The position numbers were made by a program, and so were the translations under genes. From Reticulitermes lucifugus (taxonomy: Eukaryota; Arthropoda; Insecta; Blattodea; Rhinotermitidae): DNA of 24,777 nucleotides. The notes below the pieces were generated by a model. That model did not search any database, was not told the DNA's origin, and was given only the letters and a program-made list of their open reading frames with translations. Positions 1 to 12,634 of the stretch are shown piece after piece (within the stretch, counting starts at the first letter, position 1; every line of letters starts with the position of its first letter). The stretch is taken from assembly GCA_026260175.1 (NCBI GenBank), contig JAKCWW010007538.1, forward strand, positions 1 through 24,777. Reading direction: 5' to 3'.

Positions 1-227
1 AGAAAACAAATGTCGATATTTTGTAACAAATGACAATCTATGTCGCCCAACGAAACGTAATGAATTAGTTCACTTCTTTGCGTCATTGATATTTCAGTTC
101 GTTGGAGCTACCCACTTTAATTAATTTTAAGGGAATAATCTGTTAATATATTTTGGCAGTTCCCATTTATAGTGGAAGAAAATAAATACCTAAGATCCTA
201 TATGTATAAAAAATAAATTGTGTTTAA

Positions 228-790
228 TATGCAACCTCAGTGGCCGAGATTGTTAAGGCGTAGCTGCTGAGATTGCATAAAGCCGGTAGTTAAGGAAGAC
301 CAAAGGGTTTGTGCGACCAATCCAGGCGCCTGGATGGCCGTAGAAACCCACTCAGCCCAATTACCTTTTTGTTTTCATTTGTTGTGCTTTATTTATTTGT
401 AATTAGTTATACGTACAGAGTAAATTGCCTCCTGGTCTGAACTCATGTGGGGGTGGTAAGGTTGGTGGGTTCGAATCCCCACCAGGTAACTTTTTTTTTA
501 TTCCACGTATTAATTGATTAGTATTACGGTAGTTATATAGTTTTATAATAAACTGGTATTGTATGTATATATATGTATGAATGAATTTAAATTTACGTTC
601 TTTGATTAGATCTGTCGTAACTCGTTTGTTAATTTTGTTAGCGCGATCCCACTAATAAACTGTATAAATACCCTCGCATTCGAACAGGTATGGCTGGTCT
701 CAGCTCATATATTCCTATTACAGACACTAACTGGCAAGACCAAGTCAATTTAAACTCGCTGCGCTGTAAAGTGTCCTGATAACAGTCTTC
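228..790 (+). repeat. Long interspersed unit with tRNA-like head, copy 1
   Basis: The head reads CAGTGGCCGAGATTGTTAAG near 238-258, which resembles the A-box half of a Leu/Ser-type tRNA. A good B-box-like motif (GGGTTCGAATCCCC) lies at about 467-480. A T-run, TTCCACGT, AATAAACTGG, GCGCGATCC and CTCGCTGCGCTGTAA follow in order. The same landmarks in the same order recur at 1283-1690, so this is a dispersed repeat and not unique DNA. A TATA-like CTGTATAAATAC lies at about 660-671. No coding frame is visible. It could be a long tRNA-derived SINE or the promoter end of a larger element. The spacing between A- and B-like boxes is too long for one tRNA, which suggests an insertion or a composite. 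Confidence 0.6.
660..671 (+). promoter_or_regulatory. TATA-like box inside repeat copy 1
   Basis: CTGTATAAATAC is a fair TATA box. It sits inside the non-coding repeat body, with no gene start recognised downstream. The 200 bp after it have no long frame. It may be the promoter of the repeat or chance AT sequence; the call is weak. Confidence 0.2.
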
Positions 791-902
791 GACTTCTGTC
801 TGCCATTTCGTGTGCTAACCGTCTCATAACAGTGCGTTCAGTTTAGCTGTCAGTGTGGCTATTGTTGTGCTTGCAGCATGAACTTTAAGGAAATATAAAA
901 AG

Positions 903-1172
903 TTTACCGTAGAACAGTCCATGAAGGCCCAGAGGGAAGTAGAGGCGTAGCTGTACCTTCTTTAACCTTGGCCCTAGGTGGGGGTGGGTTGTCAACACCA
1001 CGCCCCGGCTGCTTTACCCCAGGGAAAACCCCGTACCCATTTTACAGTAGGTTGGGTAGGCCTCAGGGCCGGTCTGGACGGGCGCGGAAAATCTTACTTC
1101 CACCGGAATTCGATTCTTGGACCGTCCGTCCTGTAGCGAGTCGCTATACCGACTGCGCTATCCCGGCCCACT
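903..1172 (-). repeat. tRNA-derived SINE, near full length, minus strand
   Basis: Read on the minus strand this begins GGCCGGGATAGCGCAGTCGG, a tRNA-like A-box head. It continues through a degraded B-box (CGAATTCCGGTGG) and ends in a GC-rich body and the tail ...GGGCCTTCATGGAC. It matches the plus-strand copy at 18767-19034 along its whole length, and the body also matches 23158-23310. The open frame at 968-1246 on the other strand comes from the element and is not a gene. Such elements are transcribed by RNA polymerase III and copied by LINE enzymes. The layout resembles the tRNA-derived SINEs described from termites, but the family name needs a database match. Confidence 0.85.
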
Positions 1173-1282
1173 TAAGGAGCTATATACATGTAGATATTTA
1201 TCTGCCTTGTAATGATTCCCATTTATGGCAGGAAACACATGCGTAAGATGACTGTGTGCGCAGTATGACAGCAATATGTTAT

Positions 1283-1690
1283 GTCGGTCAGTAGCCGAGA
1301 GCATTAAAGGATGGGCTGTATGTGCTGTATGAGGGTGGTTCGTGGTGGTGGTGGGGCTCAGAGTAAATTACGTTCTTGTCTCAGTTTTAAGGGTTGTGGT
1401 AAGTTTCGCATGTTCAAAACTGATCCTGTCACTGGACCTGTTTTTTTTCTTTCCACGTTCATTTATCAGTAGCATGTTTTGTGGCATTGTAACAAACTGG
1501 TGAGGATTCTAGGTATATGTGTACATACAAACCCTTGTTATTGGTTTCCATCTCTCATGGCTGAATCGTTACATTTCTAGAGCGATCCGTTGTAAAGAAA
1601 TGGTCTTCCCTTCCAACGGATATAACTTGTTTCATCTGATACGTTCCTAACTCGCTGTGCTGTAATCCAGTGTTTTCAGACTGTTTTCTT
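1283..1690 (+). repeat. Long interspersed unit, diverged copy 2
   Basis: This is a shorter, diverged relative of 228-790. Shared landmarks in the same order are GTCAGTAGCCGAGA (head), CAGAGTAAATT, GTTCAAAACT at the B-box position, a T-run with TTCCACGT, AACAAACTGG, AGAGCGATCC and CTCGCTGTGCTGTAA. The roughly 100-bp segment between head and CAGAGTAAATT in copy 1 is shorter here. No reading frame is visible. Confidence 0.55.
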
Positions 1691-1859
1691 TTCTCGGAAC
1701 TTAGAATGAGAAAAACATTTGGGACCGCGAACCATAGAAATAATCTATAATCCGAGTTTTCGTTAAAACGTGAAAAATGGATATGGGGAGCAAGTTTAAA
1801 CCAATCTAACTGCAGATGTCTATAATTCGACGCTACCGTACTTTGTGAGCATAAGAGGC

Positions 1860-1874
1860 AATAATAATAATAAG
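1860..1874. repeat. AAT microsatellite
   Basis: A short run of the AAT trinucleotide in otherwise unassigned sequence. Confidence 0.7.
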
Positions 1875-2022
1875 CCGAATAAGAATGTTGTTATTACTTA
1901 ATGGGATAGAATGAACGTAATGAGCAATTTGACTGCAGTTGCACTTGTATTTGTAAATAATGAGACTGCTTGCTTTGTACGCAAGCAGGACGTAGACACG
2001 AAATAGCATAACATTTTATTTA

Positions 2023-2235
<213 letters not shown>

Positions 2236-2796
2236 TTAAGTCGCACAGGGGCAATTGCCCTCCCAACCTAAGGGGCTTCGGATATTGCCCTGCAGTAATA
2301 CGGCGGTCGTTGGCCCCGGTGTGTTTGGCGACCTTATCCTTGGTGGAAAACTCGGAGAACTTCAAGAAGTTTCAACACGTGGTGAAAAACTAGGAAGATT
2401 TCCAGGAGAATGAAACAGATGAAAAGGAGAGAAAGAGCGGTAATGGCGACCCAATGAGGAACTTCACGCGAGCCAGTGATGGGTTGCGACTCAAGGTTGA
2501 AAAACACTGTAATAGGTGGCGCTAGTGTCTGCTGGCCACCTCAAACGTTTGAACTGCCACCATTGTTCATTGTAAGAAATCGGAAAGTGCAAAAGTTGAG
2601 TTGTTTCTTGTGCCATGGTCTTACGAAATTACATGAAAATCTGTCAGTTGGTTACAAATTTATGTAGTGGAGATCAGACATGTGGGACAGACAAGTGATA
2701 CAATCAGTCTGTTTTTGGTTATAAATAAAGAAAGTAACCTAGGTGGAATCTTCTTTAAAATTGAGATTCCTATGCATAGGAGTTTTATATTTGATT

Positions 2797-3178
2797 ACAC
2801 CCATCTTCAGAAAGTAGATCAGAAACACCTTGAAAGTTCTGAAGTGTGGTGCTAAAAAGGATGGAGGAGGTCAGTTGGATCGATCTTGTGAAAAATTGCG
2901 AAGTATTACCTAGTGTCGGGGAGGAGAGGAATATCCTACACACAATAAAACGTACGAAGGCTAACTGGATTGGTCACATCTTGCGTTGGAACTGCCTTCT
3001 AAAACTCGTTATTGAAGGAAAGGCTGAAGTGAAGGGAGGACGAGGAAGAAGACTTAAGCAGCTACTTGATTACCTTAAGGAAACGAGACGATATTGCAAG
3101 TTGAAAGAGGAAGCACTAGATTGTACTGTCTGGAGAAGTTGCTTTGGAAGAGGCTACATGCGTGACAAAGACAGACTG
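2797..3178 (+). pseudogene. Non-LTR retrotransposon (LINE family B) C-terminal fragment
   Basis: The conceptual protein has the landmarks of the C-terminal tail that follows the reverse transcriptase in a common arthropod LINE: LQKVDQKHLES, then EERNILHTIKRTKANWIGHI, VIEGKAEVKGGRGRR, KQLLDYLKETRRY and KLKEEALD. A one-base deletion near 2855, just after the WC residues, breaks the frame, so the first part is in one frame and the rest in another that stays open to 3259. The reverse transcriptase and endonuclease domains are absent, so it is a 5'-truncated dead copy, as target-primed reverse transcription often leaves. The end runs into a TGG/ATG microsatellite, matching the simple-repeat tails of some LINE groups. 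A second, shorter copy of the same tail is at 20565-20669 on the other strand. The 82-residue His-rich frame opposite is an artefact of the microsatellite. Confidence 0.75.
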
Positions 3179-3180
3179 CG

Positions 3181-3212
3181 TGGTGGTGGTGGTGGTGGTG
3201 GTGATGATGGTG
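3181..3212 (+). repeat. TGG/ATG microsatellite at the LINE 3' end
   Basis: About eight TGG units followed by GATGATGG, directly after the LINE fragment. This is likely the element's 3' simple-repeat tail. Confidence 0.85.
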
Positions 3213-3932
3213 TAATGATATGTTATGTTGGATACCACCATTTTCTGAGCCATACTTAACAATATATGTGACATTTCTTAAACTGGCTCTGCTTGCATCA
3301 TCAGCTAATATTCGTATAAACAATCAACCATTGTCAGACACCTTTCAAGAATCATTACATCCATCCATCAATGTATCAGTATTTTGAGGTGGTACAGGTG
3401 ACTTTTGTTGTACATGTAATGCTCCTAAAAATTACCACATGTATAAAAAACGCACAATACGTTGAACATATAACGTGCAGTAATAGGGGTGGTTGTTCCA
3501 GAATGTGCAGGATCTTGACCTTTCAGAAACAAGTTAATACACTTGCTTTTCATACATATTAAGACACTTGAACAGTAATTATGCAAGTCGTGAAAAAATG
3601 AAACAAGTAAATCAATGAAAAGTAAAAACAAAACTGTGTAAATTCAGAATCAGTTAATCTTAATTATGAATAGGGATATTTCTTGCTTAAAGCAGCTGTC
3701 TGGCTGGCTGGCTGTCTGAGTTATTGGGCAGCTGGGTTGTGTATGTTAGATGGCCCAGATGCCACAAGTGAAGGTGCAAGGCTGGAATGAAATTATGGAA
3801 ACGTAAAAACGCAAATAACAGAAGTTGTGAAACTTAAAAGTGGCTAGTGTATTTGTATTCAGTTAACATGTAGTTTCCTTCTGTAATGTAGACATTCAAT
3901 AGTTGTAACATATGTTTCTTTTTTGCTTCTAG

Positions 3933-4044
3933 TGCGTGTTGTACCTGTGGGCGCTGAAATTGTGTTACCCTACCACATTATTCCTATTACGGGGAAACCA
4001 TGAGTGTAGGCATCTAACGGAATACTTCACGTTTAAACAAGAAT
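3933..4044 (+). CDS. Calcineurin A catalytic subunit, internal exon with GNHE motif (partial gene)
   Basis: This exon encodes 37 residues plus one base, starting CVLYLWALK and ending TEYFTFKQE. Calcineurin A is the Ca2+/calmodulin-dependent Ser/Thr phosphatase (PP2B). It works with the regulatory B subunit in the cytosol and dephosphorylates targets such as NFAT-type and CRTC proteins. The frame matches the family closely, with [15 protein letters not shown] intact. In human PPP3CA numbering the Asn (150) binds an active-site metal and the His (151) is the proton donor. The 3' splice site is TTGCTTCTAG just before 3933 and the 5' splice site is a perfect GTAAGT at 4045. The exon ends in phase 1, with T completing a Cys codon from the next exon. 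The exon before it, with GDYVDRG, lies outside the window. The match to PP2B rather than PP1 or PP2A rests on [12 protein letters not shown]. Which insect paralogue this is cannot be told. Confidence 0.97.
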
Positions 4045-6638
<2,594 letters not shown>

Positions 6639-6943
6639 TGACATACTGTATATCAGTTGTTCTTAAGAAACCATCATTTTTGGGTGTTTTTACAACAGTT
6701 TGTGAGCATTAAAAATCTGCCGTTAAACATCTGCGTAAACAGTGCGTTTCTGAAAACATATGTACGTTCTCTGTTCACGTATTTCTGTAAAATAAAGCAT
6801 ACAGACAGTCCATTGTGAAATTTACCATATAAAGTCACTCAAGTGTTTGCTGTCAGCATCATTGCTCTTTTGGTGATTCATAACAGACTGAAATGCTTGT
6901 AGGTATATTATTGCTGGTGAAGTAGCCAACAAGGAAATTTATA

Positions 6944-7117
6944 AGATCACTGCCTCTGGGATGTGATGCCATGTAGTGTGGTAGAAATTTACTGATGTTT
7001 TAAAGGACTGTACTGCCTCTTCTGCTGTGAAGATGGAGGCAGCACATTTTTTTTTCCTCCAAAACTTTGGTAAATTTTTACCAGGCTACGCGGCATAACA
7101 TCCTAGAGGCAGTAATC
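6944..7117. repeat. Imperfect foldback element
   Basis: The left arm (GATCACTGCCTCTGGGATGT... to about 7003) and the reverse complement of the right arm (GATTACTGCCTCTAGGATGT... from about 7058) align over some 60 bp with scattered differences. Conceptually translated on the minus strand, the left arm gives a short frame with SVNFYHTTWHHIPEAV. The right arm and the sequence after it give a similar broken frame on the plus strand. Both arms therefore look like inverted copies of one common dispersed repeat. Confidence 0.65.
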
Positions 7118-8002
7118 TTCATTGCCAGTCTTCATAGTCACTGCCATGAAAACCTCGAATCTTGCAGGGAACCTCAGTCTTGTACCTCAGCTCATCTATG
7201 AGTCATGTCACTTGTAATGTTGGATTTCTGGGCATATGCCGTATGTCTTATAGTGTGTTACACGTAAAGGTCTAATTGTGTTAGGGAATGGGGTTGGATG
7301 TTGTGTGCTTTCTTTGTATCAGCTCATGGTCCTGATCCAGTATGTGTAATCAGTGCATGACATAATACAGCATTAGCAATCAAACTGGCTTTTCAGAGAA
7401 AAGTGGATTCTTTCAGGGTACAGATTACAGCTAACTGGTATCCATTAGAAAGTAACTGATTTTGCTGCTGTTACATGCTGATTTTGTGTAGCCTAGTACA
7501 CAGAATTGTCAATTGATAGTACTGGTAAACTTTTAGACAACTTCATCATAGTCTTGAGTATGCTTTCCACTACACACTGTATAGAAAGCAGTGAACACCT
7601 GTTTTACAAAACCCATTTCATTGATGACGCCATTTTTGAGACTTTTATAAGGGACTTGCACAGAAGTGAAGCCACAATGATTAGACTAAACCATCTAAAT
7701 CCTTTTCAGTCAAATCTGTCGAAAGCCACTTAAAAGAAAGCCTGTCTTACACTAGTGAAACAAAATTTTTAATTCACCCATTTTCTTTGTTATATGACTG
7801 AGATAAAGATGTAGTTGTCATACTGGTTTGGGACTGGTGTTTGCATTATGCAACGTGCAGCAGTGAATTTTGCATGCATTTTGTGAATGTGAAGGTAAAG
7901 ACAGAATCTGTAATTCCGTCTTTGTTGGAGGAGCTCTGATAATGTGAAGATAAGTTCTTCAACTAAACAAGAGTGATGAAAGAAACCTTTGGCCATTTTT
8001 AG

Positions 8003-8260
8003 AACTCCTTGTTCCTGCTATCCAAAGACAGGATTTAATGTAGCAATTTCTATGTATACTTTCTTGACTGACCAGTTTGTTTGTAAAATACTGTGTAGGT
8101 ATTGTAATCATATACAGACTCCTTGGTCCTGCTATCCAAAGACAGGATTTAGTGTAGCAATTTCTGTCTATACTTTCTTGACTGACCAGTTTGTTTGTAT
8201 AATATTGTGTAGGTATTATAATCATATGTAGAATTTCTTGTTTCTACGAACATAGGATTT
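8003..8260 (+). repeat. Tandem duplication, 114-bp period, about 2.2 copies
   Basis: The segment beginning ACTCCTTGTTCCTGCTATCC near 8004 is repeated 114 bp later with only a handful of substitutions. A decayed third start (TTTCTTGTTTCTACG...AGGATTT) follows near 8233. Matching short frames on both strands are by-products. No coding or regulatory role is visible. Confidence 0.9.
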
Positions 8261-8635
8261 GTCACTGAGCACTCTGTTGGCATTTAACTCTCAGTTACCC
8301 CTTTCAGTTGCTAAACTGTCTGCAGCAAACAATAAAAAGCAAGGGAACTTGGAACTATGTTAGTCATGTATTCTCTGTGAGGAACTGTGTTTGGCTAATG
8401 TTTTGTCTATGTATTTTATAAACATCAAAACACTCTGTTGCATCCTTAAGTTTTAGCCAGTTTCATTTAATCAGTGTGGCTTTACCCCAGCACTTCTTGA
8501 GCACTTATGTTATTAGTTGACTTATGACATTTTCCATACTGTTATTTGTGAATGCCTTACGTTCTTCCATCTGCTCCAGGCTTACCAGTTCAGGTATGTG
8601 GGAAAGGCATTAAGAAATCTAAATCACATGAATAA

Positions 8636-9070
8636 AATAAATTAAAGAGCACTTTGAATTACGGGAATGAATGCTACCATTTAGTTCAGAATCGTTTATC
8701 CTTCCGCCTGCTATCAAAATACATAAAGATTATAAAATGCAACATTAATTTTTGTTGTAGCCTATATTAGTGTGATACTTTGTCTCTCACGTTAAGGGAA
8801 GAACACAGGTTGAGGGTGTATGAGAATACAATGTTGAGGAGAATATTTGGACATGAGAGGGAGGAAGCGACAGAGTTTGGAGAAGTTTTAAGATAAAGAG
8901 CTTCCTAGTTAATTATTAGGACGATGAATTCAAGGAGGAGGAAGTGAACAGGTCACGTAGGATGTATGGAAGAGAAGAGACATGCATACAAAGTTTTTGG
9001 TCAGAAAATCTGTTGGAGGGAGACTGGCTAGAAGACCTGTGTGTAGATGGGAGGTTAATATTAAAGTGAC
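8636..9070 (+). pseudogene. LINE family A, C-terminal fragment (degraded)
   Basis: The conceptual frame SLTLREEHRLRVYENTMLRR then IFGHEREEAT is the tail that follows the reverse transcriptase in a widespread arthropod LINE. It is preceded at about 8640-8730 by the nucleotide signature of the upstream part (GGGAATGAATGCTACCATT, CCGCCTGCTATCAAAA). Downstream come NSRRRK, TGHV and EEKRHAYKV, with stops and frameshifts between them. There is no reverse transcriptase catalytic motif and no 3' end, since homology stops near 9070. It is a dead, 5'- and 3'-truncated copy. Related copies are at 20703-20959 (plus strand) and 21425-22160 (minus strand). Confidence 0.8.
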
Positions 9071-9450
9071 TCCATTCTTATCACATGCAACCATGTAATT
9101 GTTAAATGTGATGAAGGTTAGGTTTCAAATTGTCTTTTTCTTTTTATGTCATTCACATATTCAATTTTTTTTTACTGCTACTTAACATGACAATATCAGC
9201 ACATTTTTAGATATATTCAGCGTATACTGAGCAGATTGAAAGATGTTCTAGACACAAACTGTAGCAACTGATGAGATCTAGATTGTGGTCTTGTGCCATA
9301 TGACACTCTATGGTCTTGGTGGTTACTGTGTGGGACTCAGTGATTGTAGCCAGGTTAAGATGGTGACCATGGGTGGATTTGTCTTGCCTACCAGATGGAC
9401 TACCATCAGTGCAAAATACATTACCTACCCAAATTATAAACTGTACAGAA

Positions 9451-9541
9451 CTTAGCTCAACTTGATTGTACCACTTAGCTCAGGTTGACTGTACCACTTA
9501 GCTCAACTTGACTGTACCACTTAGCTCAACTTGACTATACC
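9451..9541 (+). repeat. Minisatellite, 23-bp unit, four copies
   Basis: The unit CTTAGCTCAACTTGACTGTA plus CCA repeats at 9451, 9474, 9497 and 9520 with exact 23-bp spacing and one or two substitutions per unit. It is non-coding. Confidence 0.95.
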
Positions 9542-10712
9542 CATGGAATATGTTTTCTAGTTGGGGATATCATTTTCCAACCATATCGCAGAATGGCTCT
9601 ATACTTACCTGCTGATCCCCATCCCCACATGAGATGCTGGATCACCACATGTGACCATACATACCAGACTGTTATGGTGCCAACTCATGAAATGAATATT
9701 TTTATGCTCAATTATTTCATACAAAGTGTTATTTTGATGATAAGGATAGGCTGGTATTTTAGGATGTACATATGAAATATGTCAGTTCTGTATGTTCCGT
9801 TATTAGCTTGGTCATTGAGACGGTAATTCACGTAACTAAACACTGATTTGTTGGCATTTTCGGTTGTTTGTTACATTGAGGAGTCTGTAGTTATTGCTTC
9901 TCTTGTGCAGTCTGTTTCACATCTGCATGTACAAATACTGTACAGTTTTATGCCACTGAAGACTACACACGATGTATTATGCTCTTGTAGTTATATATTT
10001 TATGGGCTTCTTTACATCAAAACAGGACTACATCATGTTGAGGCCATGGCTGTCCATAACTTTTATTAGCAGTGCCCTTTATGAATCAATTTTAGTTTAT
10101 ATGCAGAACTCCCATCAAAATGTAAGTGTGAATAATACTTGCAGAACATGTCAGTGTAAGGTGACTGCAGTTGTGTTGGAAGGCTGAAAGAATCTCTTCT
10201 GTTCTCAGTGAAGAATGTTTTTTTTTTTTTTATAAAAGTTATGGAATTTTAATTATGCTCTGTGATATATGCATGTTTGCACAGTGAGCCAATTTTTGGA
10301 ATTTTGATGAAATGTGCCTTTGTTTGTATCAGTGTACATGGTAACCTTTTCATCACAGGAGGCCTGAATACATGATCAACAAAAGAGTAGTGACAGTACA
10401 TTCAGATTGTCTCCTGTTATTGCTTGGATGTGTAAGTTATTTGATAATCTGTTTTATAGAAATTAAATTGAGTTGTGTTTACATAAGGTAAGTATTAAAT
10501 TGTAACCTTTGTTGTTAGGAAGCTGATCATAAACATGCAAAACACAAAACTGGAGTTTGATTTTAGAGTGAAATATGTCTGTCTGTTTGGATTTCATAGA
10601 TTTGCATCATTCCATTCTTCTTCACTTTAATTGTGCTTGTCACTTCAAAAAGACTGGATTGTTGCTCATGTACTCTGTTACAGACCATGCATTTTGATTT
10701 CAGAGGTTCCTT

Positions 10713-11252
10713 TTATATGGAAGTTCCCAGTATTCTGGGATGTGATACTGTGTATGTTGCTATATAGGTACCAACAGTTTGGATGAGCTTGCTACTTCCA
10801 TCTTCAGGGTAGTCCAAGAAGAATATACTGCACAATATTGTACAGGGGAAGGACAGGATAGATAATTTAGAGTAGTGGGCCAGTGGAAGTCCTGGCACTG
10901 TGCCCTGGGGTGGGGTTGTAGGCAGTATATGCAGGCAAATTAAAAGAGATGACAAAAAGGTGTACAGGGTTGGTGTACACTGTCAAAGGCTTTCTGGCAC
11001 TTTTTTATTTTCATTTCCTTGTACCTTCCACCTCTGCCCCAAGCCCAGTCCACTGTAGACTGCCACCACTCCCGGTGGTCCACTACTCCAATGACCTGTC
11101 CTGTCCTTCCCCTATTTAATAACCATTGCTTACATCCAACATTCTTTACTTGGACTACCTGAAGATGGGTGAAGCAAGCTCCTGCAAAATGTTGGTGCCT
11201 GTATACCAATCTGCACCACATCATATCCCAGAAGACTGGACACTTCATAAGC
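10713..11252. repeat. Large foldback element, arms about 200 bp
   Basis: The left arm near 10727-10830 (CCAGTATTCTGGGATGTGAT ... CCATCTTCAGGGTAGTCCAA) is the imperfect reverse complement of 11145-11240 (TTGGACTACCTGAAGATGGG ... CATCATATCCCAGAAGACTGG). Pairing continues inward through GGGGAAGGACAGGATA at about 10846 against TGTCCTGTCCTTCCCCT near 11097-11113. The centre (about 10,920-11,040) is unpaired. Open frames of about 80 and 104 codons on the minus strand lie in the arms and show similar residues (LDYPEDGSSK in one, the antisense of the same DNA in the other). They are remnants of the repeat, not a gene. Confidence 0.8.
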
Positions 11253-12266
11253 ACTGCTGTGAGAATCTGAACCTCCCAACCCCCATGGCTTCATATTGGT
11301 TGGAAACGAGTCATTAGATGCTAGTTGAGTTGACAGGATTGTAAATTCAGTGAAGTAAATGAAGTAATAATATTAACAATTGCTTTTAAAGTAATCATAT
11401 TGTTATGCTAATTAGCTTCATAATGATGTAAAGAATAGTGCTGAAATCCTTTCATGGGCAACTAAAGAAATCAGGTTGAAGACGAATGTAGATATGAAAA
11501 TGTCAAAAAACCAGAAGCCATAACAAAGTTACAGCATGACATAACAGAAAAGATAATAATTTAAAAGTTTAAATATGTAGTGACAGTAGTAGCAAAGAAT
11601 GTGGCTTGGCATAAAAAGAATGGAGAATGATATCAGGGTGTACTTTGGTAGCTGAAAACTGGTATTCATATACATTGCAAAACTCTGATATAGTACATTT
11701 AACTTACAACATTTACATCTTAATATAAAGGAAAGCATTATCACAGACAACAGTAAAATGTACATGAAACATTGTTTTGCCAGTGGTTTTTGTTATAAAA
11801 TGCAGCCTCTTTTACTGGCAAAGCAGCATATAAACCTCATATCTTTGAAAATTTGTGAATTACTGGAATCTCTGAGGAATGATTTAAATGGGGAGTAGGC
11901 ACTATTGACATGAGGAAGAACAGTATTTTTGTACTTTTCTGCTAGCATTGCCAGGGCAGTTGAAATGAGAAGGTTTTTATCACCCACATACACCAACAAA
12001 TGCACACAATTTATATAAAATCACAAATCATCCATATGCATGGACTCTCCTACATGTTTCAGCAATAAATCACCATCCTCAGGGAGACATTGATACAAAT
12101 GAATATAAAATTAATACATCCAATTCGTATATACAGTATTAAAATAATTAATGGCAGATTCAAATATAAAAATGTGTATACCGTACTGTAGGTAACTTGG
12201 TGCGCCAACATATTCTTGAATGAAATTTATTGATTTGCCACTGTTTATATTGTATGTGTGTGGTTA

Positions 12267-12439
12267 TATGCATACAAACATCTAGTATCAAAGTTTTCAG
12301 TCCAAAAGGATCAAGTCTCTGTGCTGTGTATCGATGTTTCTCTTGTAGGAGAGTGTTGTGCACAAGACACATCAGTAGGTGGCACACAGACTTTCATCCT
12401 TTTGGATCAAAAGTTCAATACTAGATGTTTGTGTGCATA
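12267..12439. repeat. Foldback (hairpin) element with TG-rich right flank
   Basis: TATGCATACAAACATCTAGT at 12267 pairs with ACTAGATGTTTGTGTGCATA at 12420-12439. Pairing continues inward over TCCAAAAGGAT (12301) against ATCCTTTTGGA, giving arms of about 50 bp and weaker pairing toward the centre. TGTATGTGTGTGGTTATA at 12251-12268 and TGTATGTGGGTGATTATA at 12464-12481 match in 16 of 18 positions and bracket the hairpin plus a TG-rich tail. It has no coding capacity. Confidence 0.8.
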
Positions 12440-12458
12440 TATGTGTGTGTGTGTGTAA
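12440..12458 (+). repeat. TG dinucleotide run
   Basis: A short (TG)n tract directly right of the foldback element. Confidence 0.8.
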
Positions 12459-12634
12459 TATGGTGTATGTGGGTGATTATAGGCACAATGCACAGAATGA
12501 CTAATAATAAATTTGAGGTTTTGTTAGTCTGGCCATATATGAGATGGGGAAACAAGACGTGGGTGAAGAATTTTAGTGGGGAACCACTTGTAGCATGTAC
12601 AGTGTGGTCTTCTTTGTTTGGTGTGTGCTGTATA

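Noticed and set aside
467..490. B-box plus T-run as the end of a tRNA gene
   Set aside because: No A-box at the right distance, and the motif is part of a repeat present twice.
968..1246. 92-codon frame with Pro/Gly/Arg-rich sequence
   Set aside because: It lies on the antisense strand of a tRNA-derived SINE.
2846..3259. 137-codon frame as a host gene
   Set aside because: It is the C-terminal tail of a LINE followed by a microsatellite (poly-Gly), with the frame broken upstream near 2855.
3075..3323. His-rich frame on the minus strand
   Set aside because: The poly-His stretch is the complement of the TGG/ATG microsatellite.
8003..8260. CRISPR-like array
   Set aside because: Only two long units without spacers; the host is eukaryotic.
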